Assembly (NCBI GenBank): GCA_964414585.1
Contig: CAYPXR010000006.1
Span: 1-64,000 of the forward strand
Reading direction: 5' to 3'
Source of the DNA: DATEMU01 sp964414585
GTDB lineage: Bacteria > Planctomycetota > Phycisphaerae > UBA1845 > UTPLA1
DNA: 64,000 nucleotides
Part shown: in pieces, positions 50,236 through 59,962 of the stretch
Position numbering within the stretch: the first letter of the stretch is position 1
How the letters are laid out: each line of letters starts with the position of its first letter
The notes under the pieces: model-generated
What the model was told of the DNA's origin: nothing
The model's database searches: none
Seen by the model: only the letters and a program-made list of their open reading frames with translations
Position numbers and translations under genes: made by a program

Positions 50236-51336
50236 TCAAAAGAATGCCTTGGCGAATCTCAGGAGCCCTTGCTTCCACGGCACCCGGTGAGAGACCCCGC
50301 TGCTTTCTTTGAACGTGTGCAGGTTTTCAAGATACCACTTGTAATTGCGAACCAACGCGTCCTTGTTGCTGTATTTCGGGTTGTAACCGAGGACCCGCTC
50401 TGCTTTTTCGATGGAGACGAACGAGTCCTTCGACGCGGTCTCATAGACCCACTTGTAAAGCGGGCTCAGCTTTAGCATCTCCAAAAACCGCAACGTCCAG
50501 ATCATCGGTGCGGCGGGGAAGCCGACGATTCGTTTGCCAAAGCCGGCGTAATCCAGGACCGCCTGATAATCCTCCCGCATCGTGGTGTATTCCTTGGCGC
50601 CGATGTTAAACACGTCGTTGACGCGGTCGCGCTCAAGCGTGCAACAGAGATAAATCGCGGCGCACAGGTCTTCGACATCCAGTAATTGATACCGGTTGTG
50701 GCCCGAGCCGATCATCGGAAAGCCCCTGCCGTCCTTGGCCCAGTCGTAAAACATCGCGAAGACGCCGAGTCGCTCGGGACCGACGAAGCTCTTGGGCCGG
50801 ATGATCGGAATGCACATGTTGTGCCTGGCACGAAAGTCGAGGCAGACCGCTTCCGCGTCGACTTTCGCCTGGCCGTAAGGGCCGACGCCCTGCTGTCGAT
50901 CGGTTTCGAGCAAGGGGTGATGGTCGGGAATGCCGTAAACGGCCGTCGAGGAGACATGAACGGCGCGCTCGCAACCGGCGTCGCACGCGGCCTGAAGGAC
51001 GTTTCGGGTGCCGTCGAGATCGGTGCTGCGGATGTCCTCGGGGGTATACAACGGCAAGGCGGCGGCGCAGTGGATGACGATGTTGGCGTCCTTCGTGGCC
51101 TCCTGCACTTTTTTCACGTCACGGATGTCGCCCCGGATTTCGCGGACTTTGTCGCGGCAATCGGCGTAGTCGAAGGGGGCGAAGTCCAGCGTTGTGACAG
51201 AATGGCCCCGGGCGAGCAAATAGCGCACCAGGTTGATGCCGAGAAAACCCGCGCCGCCGGTGATCATGTAACGCTTCGGCGATTCATCCGCCGGCAGGGG
51301 CAGGGATGAGACCGTAGAAGTAGTTGGCTGGTTCAA
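50236..51336 (-). CDS. NAD-dependent epimerase/dehydratase (extended SDR)
   Basis: The ~366-residue protein is an extended short-chain dehydrogenase: Rossmann motif MITGGAGFLGINLVRYLL, VIHCAAALPLY, STAVYGIP, YGQAKVDAE (the YxxxK pair) and IIRPKSFVGPERLG. It likely acts on a nucleotide sugar. A TTG start at 51336 has an AAGGTG upstream; the ATG at 51267 directly before the Rossmann motif is the alternative. It is divergent from the deoxyhypusine-synthase-like gene. Confidence 0.85.
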   Translation of the reverse strand: MNQPTTSTVSSLPLPADESPKRYMITGGAGFLGINLVRYLLARGHSVTTLDFAPFDYADCRDKVREIRGDIRDVKKVQEATKDANIVIHCAAALPLYTPEDIRSTDLDGTRNVLQAACDAGCERAVHVSSTAVYGIPDHHPLLETDRQQGVGPYGQAKVDAEAVCLDFRARHNMCIPIIRPKSFVGPERLGVFAMFYDWAKDGRGFPMIGSGHNRYQLLDVEDLCAAIYLCCTLERDRVNDVFNIGAKEYTTMREDYQAVLDYAGFGKRIVGFPAAPMIWTLRFLEMLKLSPLYKWVYETASKDSFVSIEKAERVLGYNPKYSNKDALVRNYKWYLENLHTFKESSGVSHRVPWKQGLLRFAKAFF

Positions 51337-51534
51337 GGGTCCACACCTTACGACTGAATTCCCCTTCTCTTCGTGGGGTGGAAAAGGGTAACCAACGCCG
51401 CCTTGAAACGCCAGCCCGAACAAGGGAATCCTCATGGGCCACGGGAGGATCTCGCCGTTGGACTCGAAACCTGATATCTTGTTGCGGAGATGCCCGTGGG
51501 GATGCAATAGAATTTGCCTGAATTGGAGGTTTCC

Positions 51535-52590
51535 GTGGCGACCAAGAAAGAATTGTTGAGTACGCCGATCGAACACATCGACCTGACTCAGATCGAGTGC
51601 GTCGGCCTGGTGGAATCGATGGAGCGGATGGCCTACAGCAGCCGCGATCTCAACCGCGCGGCGCAGATTTATGACCGGATGCTGGGCGACGCGGATTGCG
51701 GCGTCATCATGTGCCTCGCCGGCTCCCTGGTCTCCGCGGGCTTGAAGAAAATCTTTGTGGACATGGTCCGCAACAACATGGTCGACGCCATCGTCAGCAC
51801 CGGCGCGAACATGGTCGATCAGGATTTCTTCGAGGGGCTGGGCTTTCGCCACTACGTCGCCCCGGAGCGCTATCGCGCCGGCATGGACGACGACAAGCTC
51901 CGCGATCTGCACATCGACCGCATCTACGATACGTTCATCGACGAAGACGAGCTGCGCATCTGCGACGATACGACGCAAAAGGTTTTCGACGGGCTCAAGG
52001 CCGGGGCTTATTCATCTCGCGAATTCTTCAAGGAATTCGGCCGCTATCTGGACAAGCATGCGAAGAACCGCGATTCCGTCCTGCTTGCGGCTTATGAGGC
52101 GGACGTGCCGGTTTTCGCCCCGGCCTTCTCTGACTGCTCGGCGGGCTTCGGGCTCGTGGCGCACATTGCCGGCCGCAAGGGCAACGGTCACGTCGTCTGG
52201 GACGGCGGCAAGGATTTCTACGAATTGACGCAGCTTAAGATTTCCAACCCGACGACCGGCATTCTCATGTTCGGCGGCGGCGTGCCGAAGAACTTCACGC
52301 AAGACATCGTCGTGGCGGCCGAGATCCTCGGTCACGACGTCGACATGCACAAATACGCCGTGCAGGTGACCGTCGCCGATGTCCGCGACGGCGCGCTGTC
52401 CAGCAGCACGTTGAAGGAGGCGTCGAGCTGGGGCAAGGTCGATACGGCATTCGAGCAAATGGTTTATTGCGAGGCGACACTGGCCGTGCCGCTCATCGTC
52501 GGCTACGCCTATCAAAAGGGCGCGTGGAAGCAGCGCGAAGCGCGCCGCTGGTCGCGCGTCCTCGCCGATCTCGAACAGCCGGTCGCCTAA
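51535..52590 (+). CDS. Deoxyhypusine-synthase-like protein
   Basis: The 351-residue protein is homologous to deoxyhypusine synthase, which in eukaryotes transfers an aminobutyl group from spermidine. The catalytic-lysine motif SSWGKV is present (Lys301), and GGGVPKNF aligns with the active-site GGGVVKHH, with the histidines changed. Bacterial members act in polyamine metabolism (homospermidine synthesis has been shown for some) rather than eIF5A modification. GTG at 51535 is chosen because GGAGG ends five bases before it. hldD follows 21 bases later. Confidence 0.85.
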   Translation: MATKKELLSTPIEHIDLTQIECVGLVESMERMAYSSRDLNRAAQIYDRMLGDADCGVIMCLAGSLVSAGLKKIFVDMVRNNMVDAIVSTGANMVDQDFFEGLGFRHYVAPERYRAGMDDDKLRDLHIDRIYDTFIDEDELRICDDTTQKVFDGLKAGAYSSREFFKEFGRYLDKHAKNRDSVLLAAYEADVPVFAPAFSDCSAGFGLVAHIAGRKGNGHVVWDGGKDFYELTQLKISNPTTGILMFGGGVPKNFTQDIVVAAEILGHDVDMHKYAVQVTVADVRDGALSSSTLKEASSWGKVDTAFEQMVYCEATLAVPLIVGYAYQKGAWKQREARRWSRVLADLEQPVA

Positions 52591-52611
52591 AGCTCAAAGG
52601 CCGATTCCAAA

Positions 52612-53592
52612 ATGGGAAGCACGCCATCCAAGATTGCAATCACCGGAGCGGCAGGCTTCATCGGTTCAAACCTGGCACATCGCCTGGCCGCGCTCGGCCA
52701 CGATCTCACGCTGGTCGATCACGCTCCATCGCCGACGAAGACCGCGAACCTGGCGGGGCTGGAACGGTTTCGACTGGTCGGGGTCCAGGAGTTCCTCGGG
52801 CTCCTGAAGGAAAATTCGATTCGTCTCGATGCCATTTTTCATCTCGGCGCGTGCAGCGATACTCGTGAGACGAACTGGGACTTTCTCCAGAAGAACAACA
52901 TTCACTATTCGCAGACACTTTGGAACTGGTGCGCGACCGCCGGCTGTCCGCTCATTTACGCGTCGAGCGCGGCGACCTACGGCGACGGCTCGATGGGCTT
53001 CGACGATCGAACTCCGCCCGCGCAACTGAGGCCGCTCAATCTTTACGGCAGAAGCAAGAACGATTTTGACGCGTGGGTGCTTTCTGAAATCGCCGCAGGT
53101 CGTGCGGCCCCGCCGGGCTGGGCGGGGCTCAAGTTCTTTAATGTTTACGGTCCGCGCGAGGGCCACAAGGAAGGCATGGCCAGCGTCGTCTGGCATGCGC
53201 TGGAACAGATCCGCGACGTTGGTGAGGTGCGGCTGTTTCGTTCGACGGTGCCGGGCCTGGAAGACGGCCATCAGCGCCGCGACTTCGTCTTCGTGGAAGA
53301 TTGCATCGACCACATGCTCTGGCTCTGGGCCCATCCGCAAGTCACCGGTATCTTCAACAGCGGGACCGGGGCGGCTCGCACGTTTCTCGATCTCGTCCAT
53401 GCGGTTTACGCGGCGCTCGGGCGACCGCCGAGGATCAAGTTCATCGATATGCCGGCGTCCCTCGTGAGCCAATATCAATCCTTCACGCAGGCCGATATGA
53501 GCAAGCTGCGCGACAAGGGTTATTCAAAAGCGCCGACACCGCTGGAAGAGGGCGTCCGCCGGTATGTCCAGGAATTGCACAAGGCAGGCTAA
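52612..53592 (+). CDS. hldD: ADP-glyceromanno-heptose 6-epimerase (HldD-like)
   Basis: The 326-residue SDR enzyme converts ADP-D,D-heptose to ADP-L,D-heptose for LPS core. Seen are ITGAAGFIGSNLAHRL, HLGACSDTRETNWDFL, YASSAATYG, LYGRSKNDFD, and FFNVYGPREGHKEGMASV, all HldD signatures. It starts 21 bases after the deoxyhypusine-synthase-like gene. Its presence implies heptose-containing LPS. Its stop overlaps that of the convergent RND gene. Confidence 0.9.
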   Translation: MGSTPSKIAITGAAGFIGSNLAHRLAALGHDLTLVDHAPSPTKTANLAGLERFRLVGVQEFLGLLKENSIRLDAIFHLGACSDTRETNWDFLQKNNIHYSQTLWNWCATAGCPLIYASSAATYGDGSMGFDDRTPPAQLRPLNLYGRSKNDFDAWVLSEIAAGRAAPPGWAGLKFFNVYGPREGHKEGMASVVWHALEQIRDVGEVRLFRSTVPGLEDGHQRRDFVFVEDCIDHMLWLWAHPQVTGIFNSGTGAARTFLDLVHAVYAALGRPPRIKFIDMPASLVSQYQSFTQADMSKLRDKGYSKAPTPLEEGVRRYVQELHKAG

Positions 53593-56500
53593 GCCGTTTC
53601 GAGTGTCGGTGCCTTGTCGCGGGCAAAATTTCCAAAACGAATCGCGAACGTCGGCAAGAGCAACAGGTTGAGAACCGTCGAGGTCATCAGTCCGCCGAGG
53701 ATGACAATGGCCATAGGTCCTTCGATCTCACGGCCGGGTTCGCCGGTGCCCAGCGCGATCGGCAAGAGCCCCAATCCCGTGACCAGCGCGGTCATTAACA
53801 CCGGCAACAAGCGCTCGGAGGCCCCGCGCAAAGCCGTCGCCATCGACCAGTTCATTCCTTCGACGCGGACGAGGTGCTCGAAGTGCGAGATCATCATGAT
53901 CGAGTTTCGCGTGGTAATGCCGAAGAGCGTCACGAAACCGACCAGCGAGCCGAGGGACACGTTGCCGCCGGTGATGTACGCCGCCAGGACGCCGCCGACG
54001 AGAGCGAACGGCAGATTGAGCAGGACGAGAAGAAGATTGCGGATGTTTCGAAAGACGGCCCAGAGCAGCAGGAGAATGCCGATGGCGGCGATGCTCGAAT
54101 GAAGGAGCAATTCGTTTTGGGCCTGTTCACGCAGTTCAGCGGTGCCGCCGAATTGCGGATAGACGCCCGTTGGGAAGTTTACTTTGGCAACGGCGGCCTC
54201 GGCGTCATCGACGAACGACGCGATGTCCCGGCCCTCCACGTTGCAGACGATCGTCTGTCGGCGGCGGGCATCGTCGTGCATGATCATGAAGCGGCCGGAG
54301 ACGGCGTTGACATCCGCCAGTTGATCCAGACGCAGCATCGCGCCCTCGCTGTTACGCAGCAGGAACGACCCGATTTCCTCGGGGTCCTGGCGCAGCGACG
54401 GATCCATGATGACCACGACATCATAGACGCGGCTGCCGTCGTACACCTGCGCCACGCTCGTGCCCTGGAATGCCGTTTGAATCGCATCGAGGACCGGGAC
54501 GGGCTGAAATCCGAATTGGCCCAGTCGCTCCGGGCGAAGCTGCACAATCGTTTGCGGGATGCCCGGCGGCGAGGTCACGCGAACATCGACGGCCCCGCGA
54601 ACGCTCGAAAGGGCGCGCGCCACTTCCTCCGCCTTGGCGTCGAGCACGTCGAGATCGTCCCCAAAGAGACTCACGACGACGGACGAGGTCTCGCCGGTAA
54701 TCGTTTCACTGATCCGGTCGCCCAGGAACGTGAGCACCTCGGACTTGATCCCAGGAATGCCGGCCAGCACTTTGCGGATTTCGTGCTGCACGGCCGCCTG
54801 GTCCTTGCCGGAGGTCGGCTTCAGTTCGATGTGCATCTCGCTTCGGTGCGGCCCCCACGGGTCTTCGCCCAGCTCCGCCCGGCCGGCTTGCTGCTCGACG
54901 GTGTCGATCTCTGGAATCTTGAAAAGTTCGACGGTGGCTTGTTTGCCGATCCGGATCGTTTCGGGCAATGATGTGCCGGGCAATCCATTAACCTGGCAGA
55001 CAAAGTGCCCCTCGCGAAACTCGGGCAGGAACTCGCCGCCGAGGGAGAAATAGGCGCCCACGGCGAGGAAGAACAGGAGCACACACGTTACGATCAAAGT
55101 TCGCGGCCGGGCTCCAATGCGGACAAGCATCGCGCGATATCGCTCCTTGAGCCGGGCGATGAACACCGGCTCAATGCCCTTGTTGGCGCGCTGCGGTAGT
55201 AACAGAAGCGAAAGTGCCGGCGTCAGCGTCAGCGCGACGACGAGCGAAGCGACCGTCGCCAGGATATAGGCCGCGCCGAGCGGTGCAAAGAGTCGGCCCT
55301 GCAAACCGGACATGGTCAACACGGGGATGAAGACAAACGCGACGATGAACGTGGCGTAAACGACGGCGCTGCGGACTTCGATCGAAGCGTCGAGGACGAC
55401 GGCCAGCGCCGGTCGAGGGTGGGCCAGCGCGATATTTTCGCGGAGCCGCCGGAGGATGTTTTCGACGTCGATGATGGCATCGTCCACGACTTCGCCGATG
55501 GCGATCGCGAGGCCGCCGAGCGTGATCGTGTTCAACGTGACGCCGAAGTAATCGAGAATGATGACGGCGACCAGCAGCGACAGCGGAATCGCGGTCAGCG
55601 AGATGAAGGCCGCCCGAACGTTAAAGAGAAACAGGAAAAGCACCGCCGCCACGAGCACGCCGCCGAGCAGCAGGGAGAATCGCATGTGGTGGATCGCGGT
55701 TTCGATGAAGGTCGCCGGGCGATGGAGCCGCGGGTACAGCGTGATGCCTTCGGCGGCGAAAGTCGATTTCATCTCGTCGAGCGCCGCCTCGACCGCCTTC
55801 GTCACTTCCATCGTGTTGGCACCGTACTGACTGAGCAAGACGAGCAGCACGCCGTCCCGCCCCATGATGTGACAATCGCCGAACTTCGGCTTCGCTCCGA
55901 CCACGACGTCGGCGACGTCCTTGAGGCGCAGGCTCACGCCGTGATCGCGGCGAACAACAACCTCCCCGAGTTGCTCGGGCGTGAGTGACTGGCCCTCCAT
56001 CTGGATGGGAATGCGCTGGGCCGGCGTCTCGGTGAAGCCGGCGCCGCGGACGCCCGTCGAGTTTCTCGCGGCGGAGAGTACGTCGTCGACGGAGAGATTG
56101 AAACCCTGCAACCGCTCGGGCTTGATGCGAATCTGAAGTTGCCGGACCTGCCCGCCATAAACGCTGATGCCGGCGACGCCGGTCACGGCCAGCAGGCGCG
56201 GCTTCAGCGTCCAGTCCGCAAAGGTCCGCAACTCCATCGGCGTCATCTTGTCGCAGATCAGGCCGATCTTGAGCAGGTCCATGGTGGCGGACGTGATCGG
56301 GCGGAGTTTCGGCGTCTCGACGCCCTGGGGAAGGGTTCGGCCGATTTCACTCAGGCGCTCGTTGATCATCTGCCGGGCAATGAAGATGTCCGTGCCTTCG
56401 TGAAAGTAGACCGTGATGATGGAGAGGCCCTGGATCGATTGCGAACGGATGGTCTCGAGGCTGGAGACGCCGGAAAGGGCGCTTTCGAGCGGGCGCGTGA

Positions 56501-56693
56501 CCAGGGCCTCGACTTGTTCGGCGGAGAGGCCCGGAGATTCGGTTTGGATGGAGGCCTGCGGCGGAACAAAATCCGGAAAGACGTCGAGCTTGGCGTGATC
56601 GGCGACGTACAAGCCGTACGCAATGAGGAGGCCGGCGACAATGACGACGATTCCACGGAGTCGGAGACAGGATTCGACGATCTTGCTAAGCAT
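53589..56693 (-). CDS. RND efflux pump, heavy-metal type (CusA/CzcA)
   Basis: The 1,034-residue inner-membrane antiporter has the RND double-repeat architecture: an N-terminal helix, the large periplasmic loop with SPGLSAEQVEALVTRPLE, and membrane segments with the charged relay region GEVVDDAIIDVENILRRLREN. Its length and motifs place it in the HME (metal) class, but the exact substrate, such as Cu, Zn or Co, cannot be read from the sequence. It ends the operon after the adaptor gene. Confidence 0.9.
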   Translation of the reverse strand: MLSKIVESCLRLRGIVVIVAGLLIAYGLYVADHAKLDVFPDFVPPQASIQTESPGLSAEQVEALVTRPLESALSGVSSLETIRSQSIQGLSIITVYFHEGTDIFIARQMINERLSEIGRTLPQGVETPKLRPITSATMDLLKIGLICDKMTPMELRTFADWTLKPRLLAVTGVAGISVYGGQVRQLQIRIKPERLQGFNLSVDDVLSAARNSTGVRGAGFTETPAQRIPIQMEGQSLTPEQLGEVVVRRDHGVSLRLKDVADVVVGAKPKFGDCHIMGRDGVLLVLLSQYGANTMEVTKAVEAALDEMKSTFAAEGITLYPRLHRPATFIETAIHHMRFSLLLGGVLVAAVLFLFLFNVRAAFISLTAIPLSLLVAVIILDYFGVTLNTITLGGLAIAIGEVVDDAIIDVENILRRLRENIALAHPRPALAVVLDASIEVRSAVVYATFIVAFVFIPVLTMSGLQGRLFAPLGAAYILATVASLVVALTLTPALSLLLLPQRANKGIEPVFIARLKERYRAMLVRIGARPRTLIVTCVLLFFLAVGAYFSLGGEFLPEFREGHFVCQVNGLPGTSLPETIRIGKQATVELFKIPEIDTVEQQAGRAELGEDPWGPHRSEMHIELKPTSGKDQAAVQHEIRKVLAGIPGIKSEVLTFLGDRISETITGETSSVVVSLFGDDLDVLDAKAEEVARALSSVRGAVDVRVTSPPGIPQTIVQLRPERLGQFGFQPVPVLDAIQTAFQGTSVAQVYDGSRVYDVVVIMDPSLRQDPEEIGSFLLRNSEGAMLRLDQLADVNAVSGRFMIMHDDARRRQTIVCNVEGRDIASFVDDAEAAVAKVNFPTGVYPQFGGTAELREQAQNELLLHSSIAAIGILLLLWAVFRNIRNLLLVLLNLPFALVGGVLAAYITGGNVSLGSLVGFVTLFGITTRNSIMMISHFEHLVRVEGMNWSMATALRGASERLLPVLMTALVTGLGLLPIALGTGEPGREIEGPMAIVILGGLMTSTVLNLLLLPTFAIRFGNFARDKAPTLETA

Positions 56694-56753
56694 GGTGTCG
56701 AAGCGCCTCGAGCCCGGCCTGCCGACGCCGGGCGTTTGAATCCGGCCGCGAAA

Positions 56754-58019
56754 TCATTCTTCCTCTTCCTCTTCCTCTTTTCCGGCCTGCGACGTGAACT
56801 CCATTGACAGAAGTGCCTGTCCTCCGACAACGACGGCGTCCTGGCCTTCGTGAAGACCGCTGGCGAACCAGCCTTCCGCCATGGGTCTCAGGCCGTCCAC
56901 CGCGTGCCGCGTGAACTGATTCTTTTCGGTTTTCAAATAGATCCACGTCTTTCCGCCCATTCGCAGGACCGCCGAGCGCGGAAGCGTCACCCCTTTTTGC
57001 GGCTCGCCCGGCTGCGCGATGAACGCCGTGACGGGCAGACCGGGGCGCAGCGTCAAGCCATCGGCGGCGACTTGAAACAAGTACCCCTGCCCGCCGGTGA
57101 ACGCGTTGATCGTCGGCGCGAGCGCGGTCAACTGCCCCTCCAAAGGGTGGTCTTCCTGACCCGCGACGATGATTCGCGCCCGTTTCGACGAAAAGCCAAG
57201 ACTTTCGCCCGCCGGTAATTCCACGCGCGCGAGCAGTCGGTCATAGCGCGCGACCCGGAGAATCGTCTGGCCGGCCTCCACGGATTCGCCGGGGGACACC
57301 ATCAATTCGACCACGTCGCCACCGGAGGCCACCGTCAACGATCGTGGCCCCGTCGGTCCTTCCGTCGCCTCGAGAGACGCCTCGATCAATTTCACGGTCT
57401 CTTGTGCGGATTTCAGACGCGCTTCCTGTCCCTTGACCTTGGCCTCCGCCTCTTCGAGCGTTCGCTCGGAGACGATCTGTTCCTTGGCGTTCAGTTCCTT
57501 CTTGTTTTCGAACGAGTGACGCGCTGCCGCGAGATCGGCCGAAACTTCCGCCACTTCCGCGTGGGCGGTCGACAGGCGTGAAGCGAGGTCGGCCCGCTCC
57601 ACGGGGCCCAGCCGGGGTTCGATCTTGCCGATGGAAGCGCCGTTTTCCAGCTTGTCGCCCAGTTGCGGCCACGTCTGCGCGCCCGTCGATCTCAAAATGC
57701 CCGCGACCGGGGCACGAAGCGTGAAGCTCTGTTGCGGGTCCTCTTCGAGTCGCCCGTAGGCGGTCCGTTCCGGCTGGAGTGTCGCGGCGACCAGCGGCTG
57801 AACGACCAGCCCGGCATGGGCTTGCCCCTCTTCGTCGAGGGAGACAACGGTTTCGCCTTCGGCGTTATGGCCGACCGGCGAGGCCTCCGAAGGCTCTGAC
57901 TCCGACGTTTTGTCATGCTCGGCGTCATCCGGGTCCTCGTGCGAGCACCCCAGACCCAGGGGACCAAGAGCGCAGAACGCGAGAACAAGAATGATCCATC
58001 GTCGGCAAGTGTGAAACAT
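56754..58019 (-). CDS. RND efflux periplasmic adaptor (CusB/CzcB-like)
   Basis: The 421-residue lipoprotein (LGPLGLGC lipobox) links pump and outer-membrane channel. It has a His/Asp-rich N-terminal region, a coiled-coil hairpin (LNAKEQIVSERTLEEAEAKVK), lipoyl and beta-barrel domains (TLRAPVAGILRSTGAQ), and ends with seven glutamates. The poly-Glu tail and HEDPDDAEHD near the N-terminus could bind metal ions. It is 12 bases after the 35-residue ORF and 60 bases before the pump. Confidence 0.88.
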   Translation of the reverse strand: MFHTCRRWIILVLAFCALGPLGLGCSHEDPDDAEHDKTSESEPSEASPVGHNAEGETVVSLDEEGQAHAGLVVQPLVAATLQPERTAYGRLEEDPQQSFTLRAPVAGILRSTGAQTWPQLGDKLENGASIGKIEPRLGPVERADLASRLSTAHAEVAEVSADLAAARHSFENKKELNAKEQIVSERTLEEAEAKVKGQEARLKSAQETVKLIEASLEATEGPTGPRSLTVASGGDVVELMVSPGESVEAGQTILRVARYDRLLARVELPAGESLGFSSKRARIIVAGQEDHPLEGQLTALAPTINAFTGGQGYLFQVAADGLTLRPGLPVTAFIAQPGEPQKGVTLPRSAVLRMGGKTWIYLKTEKNQFTRHAVDGLRPMAEGWFASGLHEGQDAVVVGGQALLSMEFTSQAGKEEEEEEE

Positions 58020-58031
58020 GGCCCGTCCGAC

Positions 58032-58139
58032 TTAGAAAAGGAAAGCGGCGAGGATCTGACGGAAAAAATCCGCAAAGAACGTGATGAATCCGGAGAGAAA
58101 CATCCCGAGTTGATCGAGAAACGGTGTCGTCGTGTCCAT
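58032..58139 (-). CDS. 35-residue hydrophobic peptide in the efflux operon
   Basis: This short frame reads MDTTTPFLDQLGMFLSGFIT then FFADFFRQILAAFLF. It starts at ATG with AAAGGAA six bases upstream and stops 12 bases before the adaptor ATG. Phe-rich amphipathic or transmembrane character is clear. The position within the operon, the good ribosome-binding site and the tight spacing support expression. It could be a small pump-associated subunit or a membrane-active leader peptide. No homologue can be named from sequence alone. Confidence 0.5.
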   Translation of the reverse strand: MDTTTPFLDQLGMFLSGFITFFADFFRQILAAFLF

Positions 58140-58346
58140 TACAATTCCTTTCTGCCAGGGCGGGACCACAGGCGTCACCGCGAAAAAAAGATTTTACGCC
58201 AAACGCGATGCAAACCCGATGGCGCGAAGATTAAAAACTTGTCATGCACGCCCGCGTCATCGTTTGATTCCTCCGTCAGGTTCGTCGAAGCCGGCCGCTT
58301 CGTTGTTAGCGGCCCCCGTGGATGATTCTTGTCAAAGGTGTTGGAG

Positions 58347-59918
58347 TCATTCTGAACCTTGAGTTGTACTGGAGCTCGGCGGACCTTCATTCTCCAACGA
58401 CACCGGTTGGTTTGCGGTGGCCTGCGTCGTGGCGCCGGGAGGCAGCCGTCCCCCGAGCGCGCGTTCCAATTCGGCCTTCGCGACCGCACTGTCGCGCACG
58501 ATATCGACGAAGGCCCGGCGCTGGAGAATGAGCGAACGCTGCGCTTCAATCAAAGCGACGACGCTTTGCTCACCGGCCTGATAGCTCCGCGTCGCCGCAT
58601 CGACGTTCTTTTGGGCCTGCGGAAGCGTCTCCGTTTCGTAAAACCGCACCAACTCCTGGGCGGTGCGCATGATCGCCGACGATTGCTGGACGTCCATGGC
58701 CACCTGGTCGAGCAGGTCTTCGTATTGCTTGCGGAGCTGTCGCGCCTTGAAATCGGCCTTGGCGATCTGGGCCTGGTTCTGGTCCCAGATCGGAAGCGTG
58801 ATCTGGAGTGAAGGGCCAAGCAGCGAATCCACGATCTGGCGGCGTTGCAGATCGCGCTGCCCCTTCGATTCAATCTGCGGTGCCGTCAGCGCCCCGTTCC
58901 CCACCGACGTTCGCGCCGTATCCGCCAGAATTTTCCGACCGGGCAGCGCCCGCCGGTCCGGCCGTTCCAGCTCCACCCCGGCCTGGACGCTGGGAACGAT
59001 GTTGAGATACTGGCGCTGGAGTTCACCCTCCGCCGCGCGAACCTGGGCGGCGGTCATCTGTGCGTCGAGGCGCTCTCGCATTGCAAAGGAAAGCAGTTCA
59101 ACGTCTTCGAACACGACCGGCGGGGGTGTTTTCAATTCCTCGCCCAATTCGACTCGTTGGTCTCCGCGCGTGAGTCCCAGGGCCCGCTCGAGGTCCGCCT
59201 TGGTCACGCGGCGATCCCGCGCCAGGTTGATCAACGCGACCTGCACCTCCAGAAGGCTGCCCCGCACCAGGAAGACATCGAGCTGACCGGATTCACCCGC
59301 GACGTATCGGGCCTGGGCCAGTTGGAGCGATCGTTCGACGAGCTGAAGGTTTTCTTTCATGATCGCTTCAGCGCGTAGAATCGCGGCCAGGCGGCTGTAG
59401 CGAACTCGCACGTCCGCGGCCAGATCGACCGCGCGGTTGACAATTTTCAGAACGGTCCCCTCGAGCTGCGCTTCGGCAATTCGCCTGCGAACGGGGATCT
59501 GCCAGAGGTCAACGAGTTCCTGGCCGAGGCCGAGCGTCAATTTCGATCGCCCGCCCCCTTCCGGAAATTGCGCGACAAAGGAGAGGGACGGATTGGTTAG
59601 AAGACCGGACTGCACCACGTCGGCCCGCGAAGCGCCCAGTTCGGCGAACAGCGATTGAAAGTCCTTGTTGTTCAGCAGCGCGACGCGTACCGCTTCTTCG
59701 GCGGTCAAACCCCCTTCGAGCAGCGCCGCGACGGCATCTCCGATCGTCGCTTCGAGGGCGGGATCGTAGATGGCATCCGCCCCGGTCCGCTCGCTCACAA
59801 AACGAGAGGCGGTTTGAAAATCCTGCTCCGGCGAGACGCGCGCGCAACCCCAGACGAGAAGGGAAACCAACAGGCCGGCCAACGCCGGTGTAGCGCGTCC
59901 GATGATGCCGTATTTCAT
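58347..59918 (-). CDS. TolC-family outer-membrane efflux lipoprotein
   Basis: The ~523-residue lipoprotein (lipobox LVWGC) has the duplicated TolC/OprM fold: EEAVRVALLNNKDFQSLFAELG and, in the second repeat, LQITLPIWDQNQAQIAKADF. It forms the exit duct for the RND system. An ATG at 59963 overlaps the preceding stop (TGATG) and would add 15 residues. ATG 59918 gives a normal lipoprotein signal. The C-terminal tail is Gly/Ser/Thr-rich. Confidence 0.88.
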   Translation of the reverse strand: MKYGIIGRATPALAGLLVSLLVWGCARVSPEQDFQTASRFVSERTGADAIYDPALEATIGDAVAALLEGGLTAEEAVRVALLNNKDFQSLFAELGASRADVVQSGLLTNPSLSFVAQFPEGGGRSKLTLGLGQELVDLWQIPVRRRIAEAQLEGTVLKIVNRAVDLAADVRVRYSRLAAILRAEAIMKENLQLVERSLQLAQARYVAGESGQLDVFLVRGSLLEVQVALINLARDRRVTKADLERALGLTRGDQRVELGEELKTPPPVVFEDVELLSFAMRERLDAQMTAAQVRAAEGELQRQYLNIVPSVQAGVELERPDRRALPGRKILADTARTSVGNGALTAPQIESKGQRDLQRRQIVDSLLGPSLQITLPIWDQNQAQIAKADFKARQLRKQYEDLLDQVAMDVQQSSAIMRTAQELVRFYETETLPQAQKNVDAATRSYQAGEQSVVALIEAQRSLILQRRAFVDIVRDSAVAKAELERALGGRLPPGATTQATANQPVSLENEGPPSSSTTQGSE

Positions 59919-59962
59919 GGGCCTGCGATGGATGGCGATAGGAATCCGATCCGCGCCGCTCA

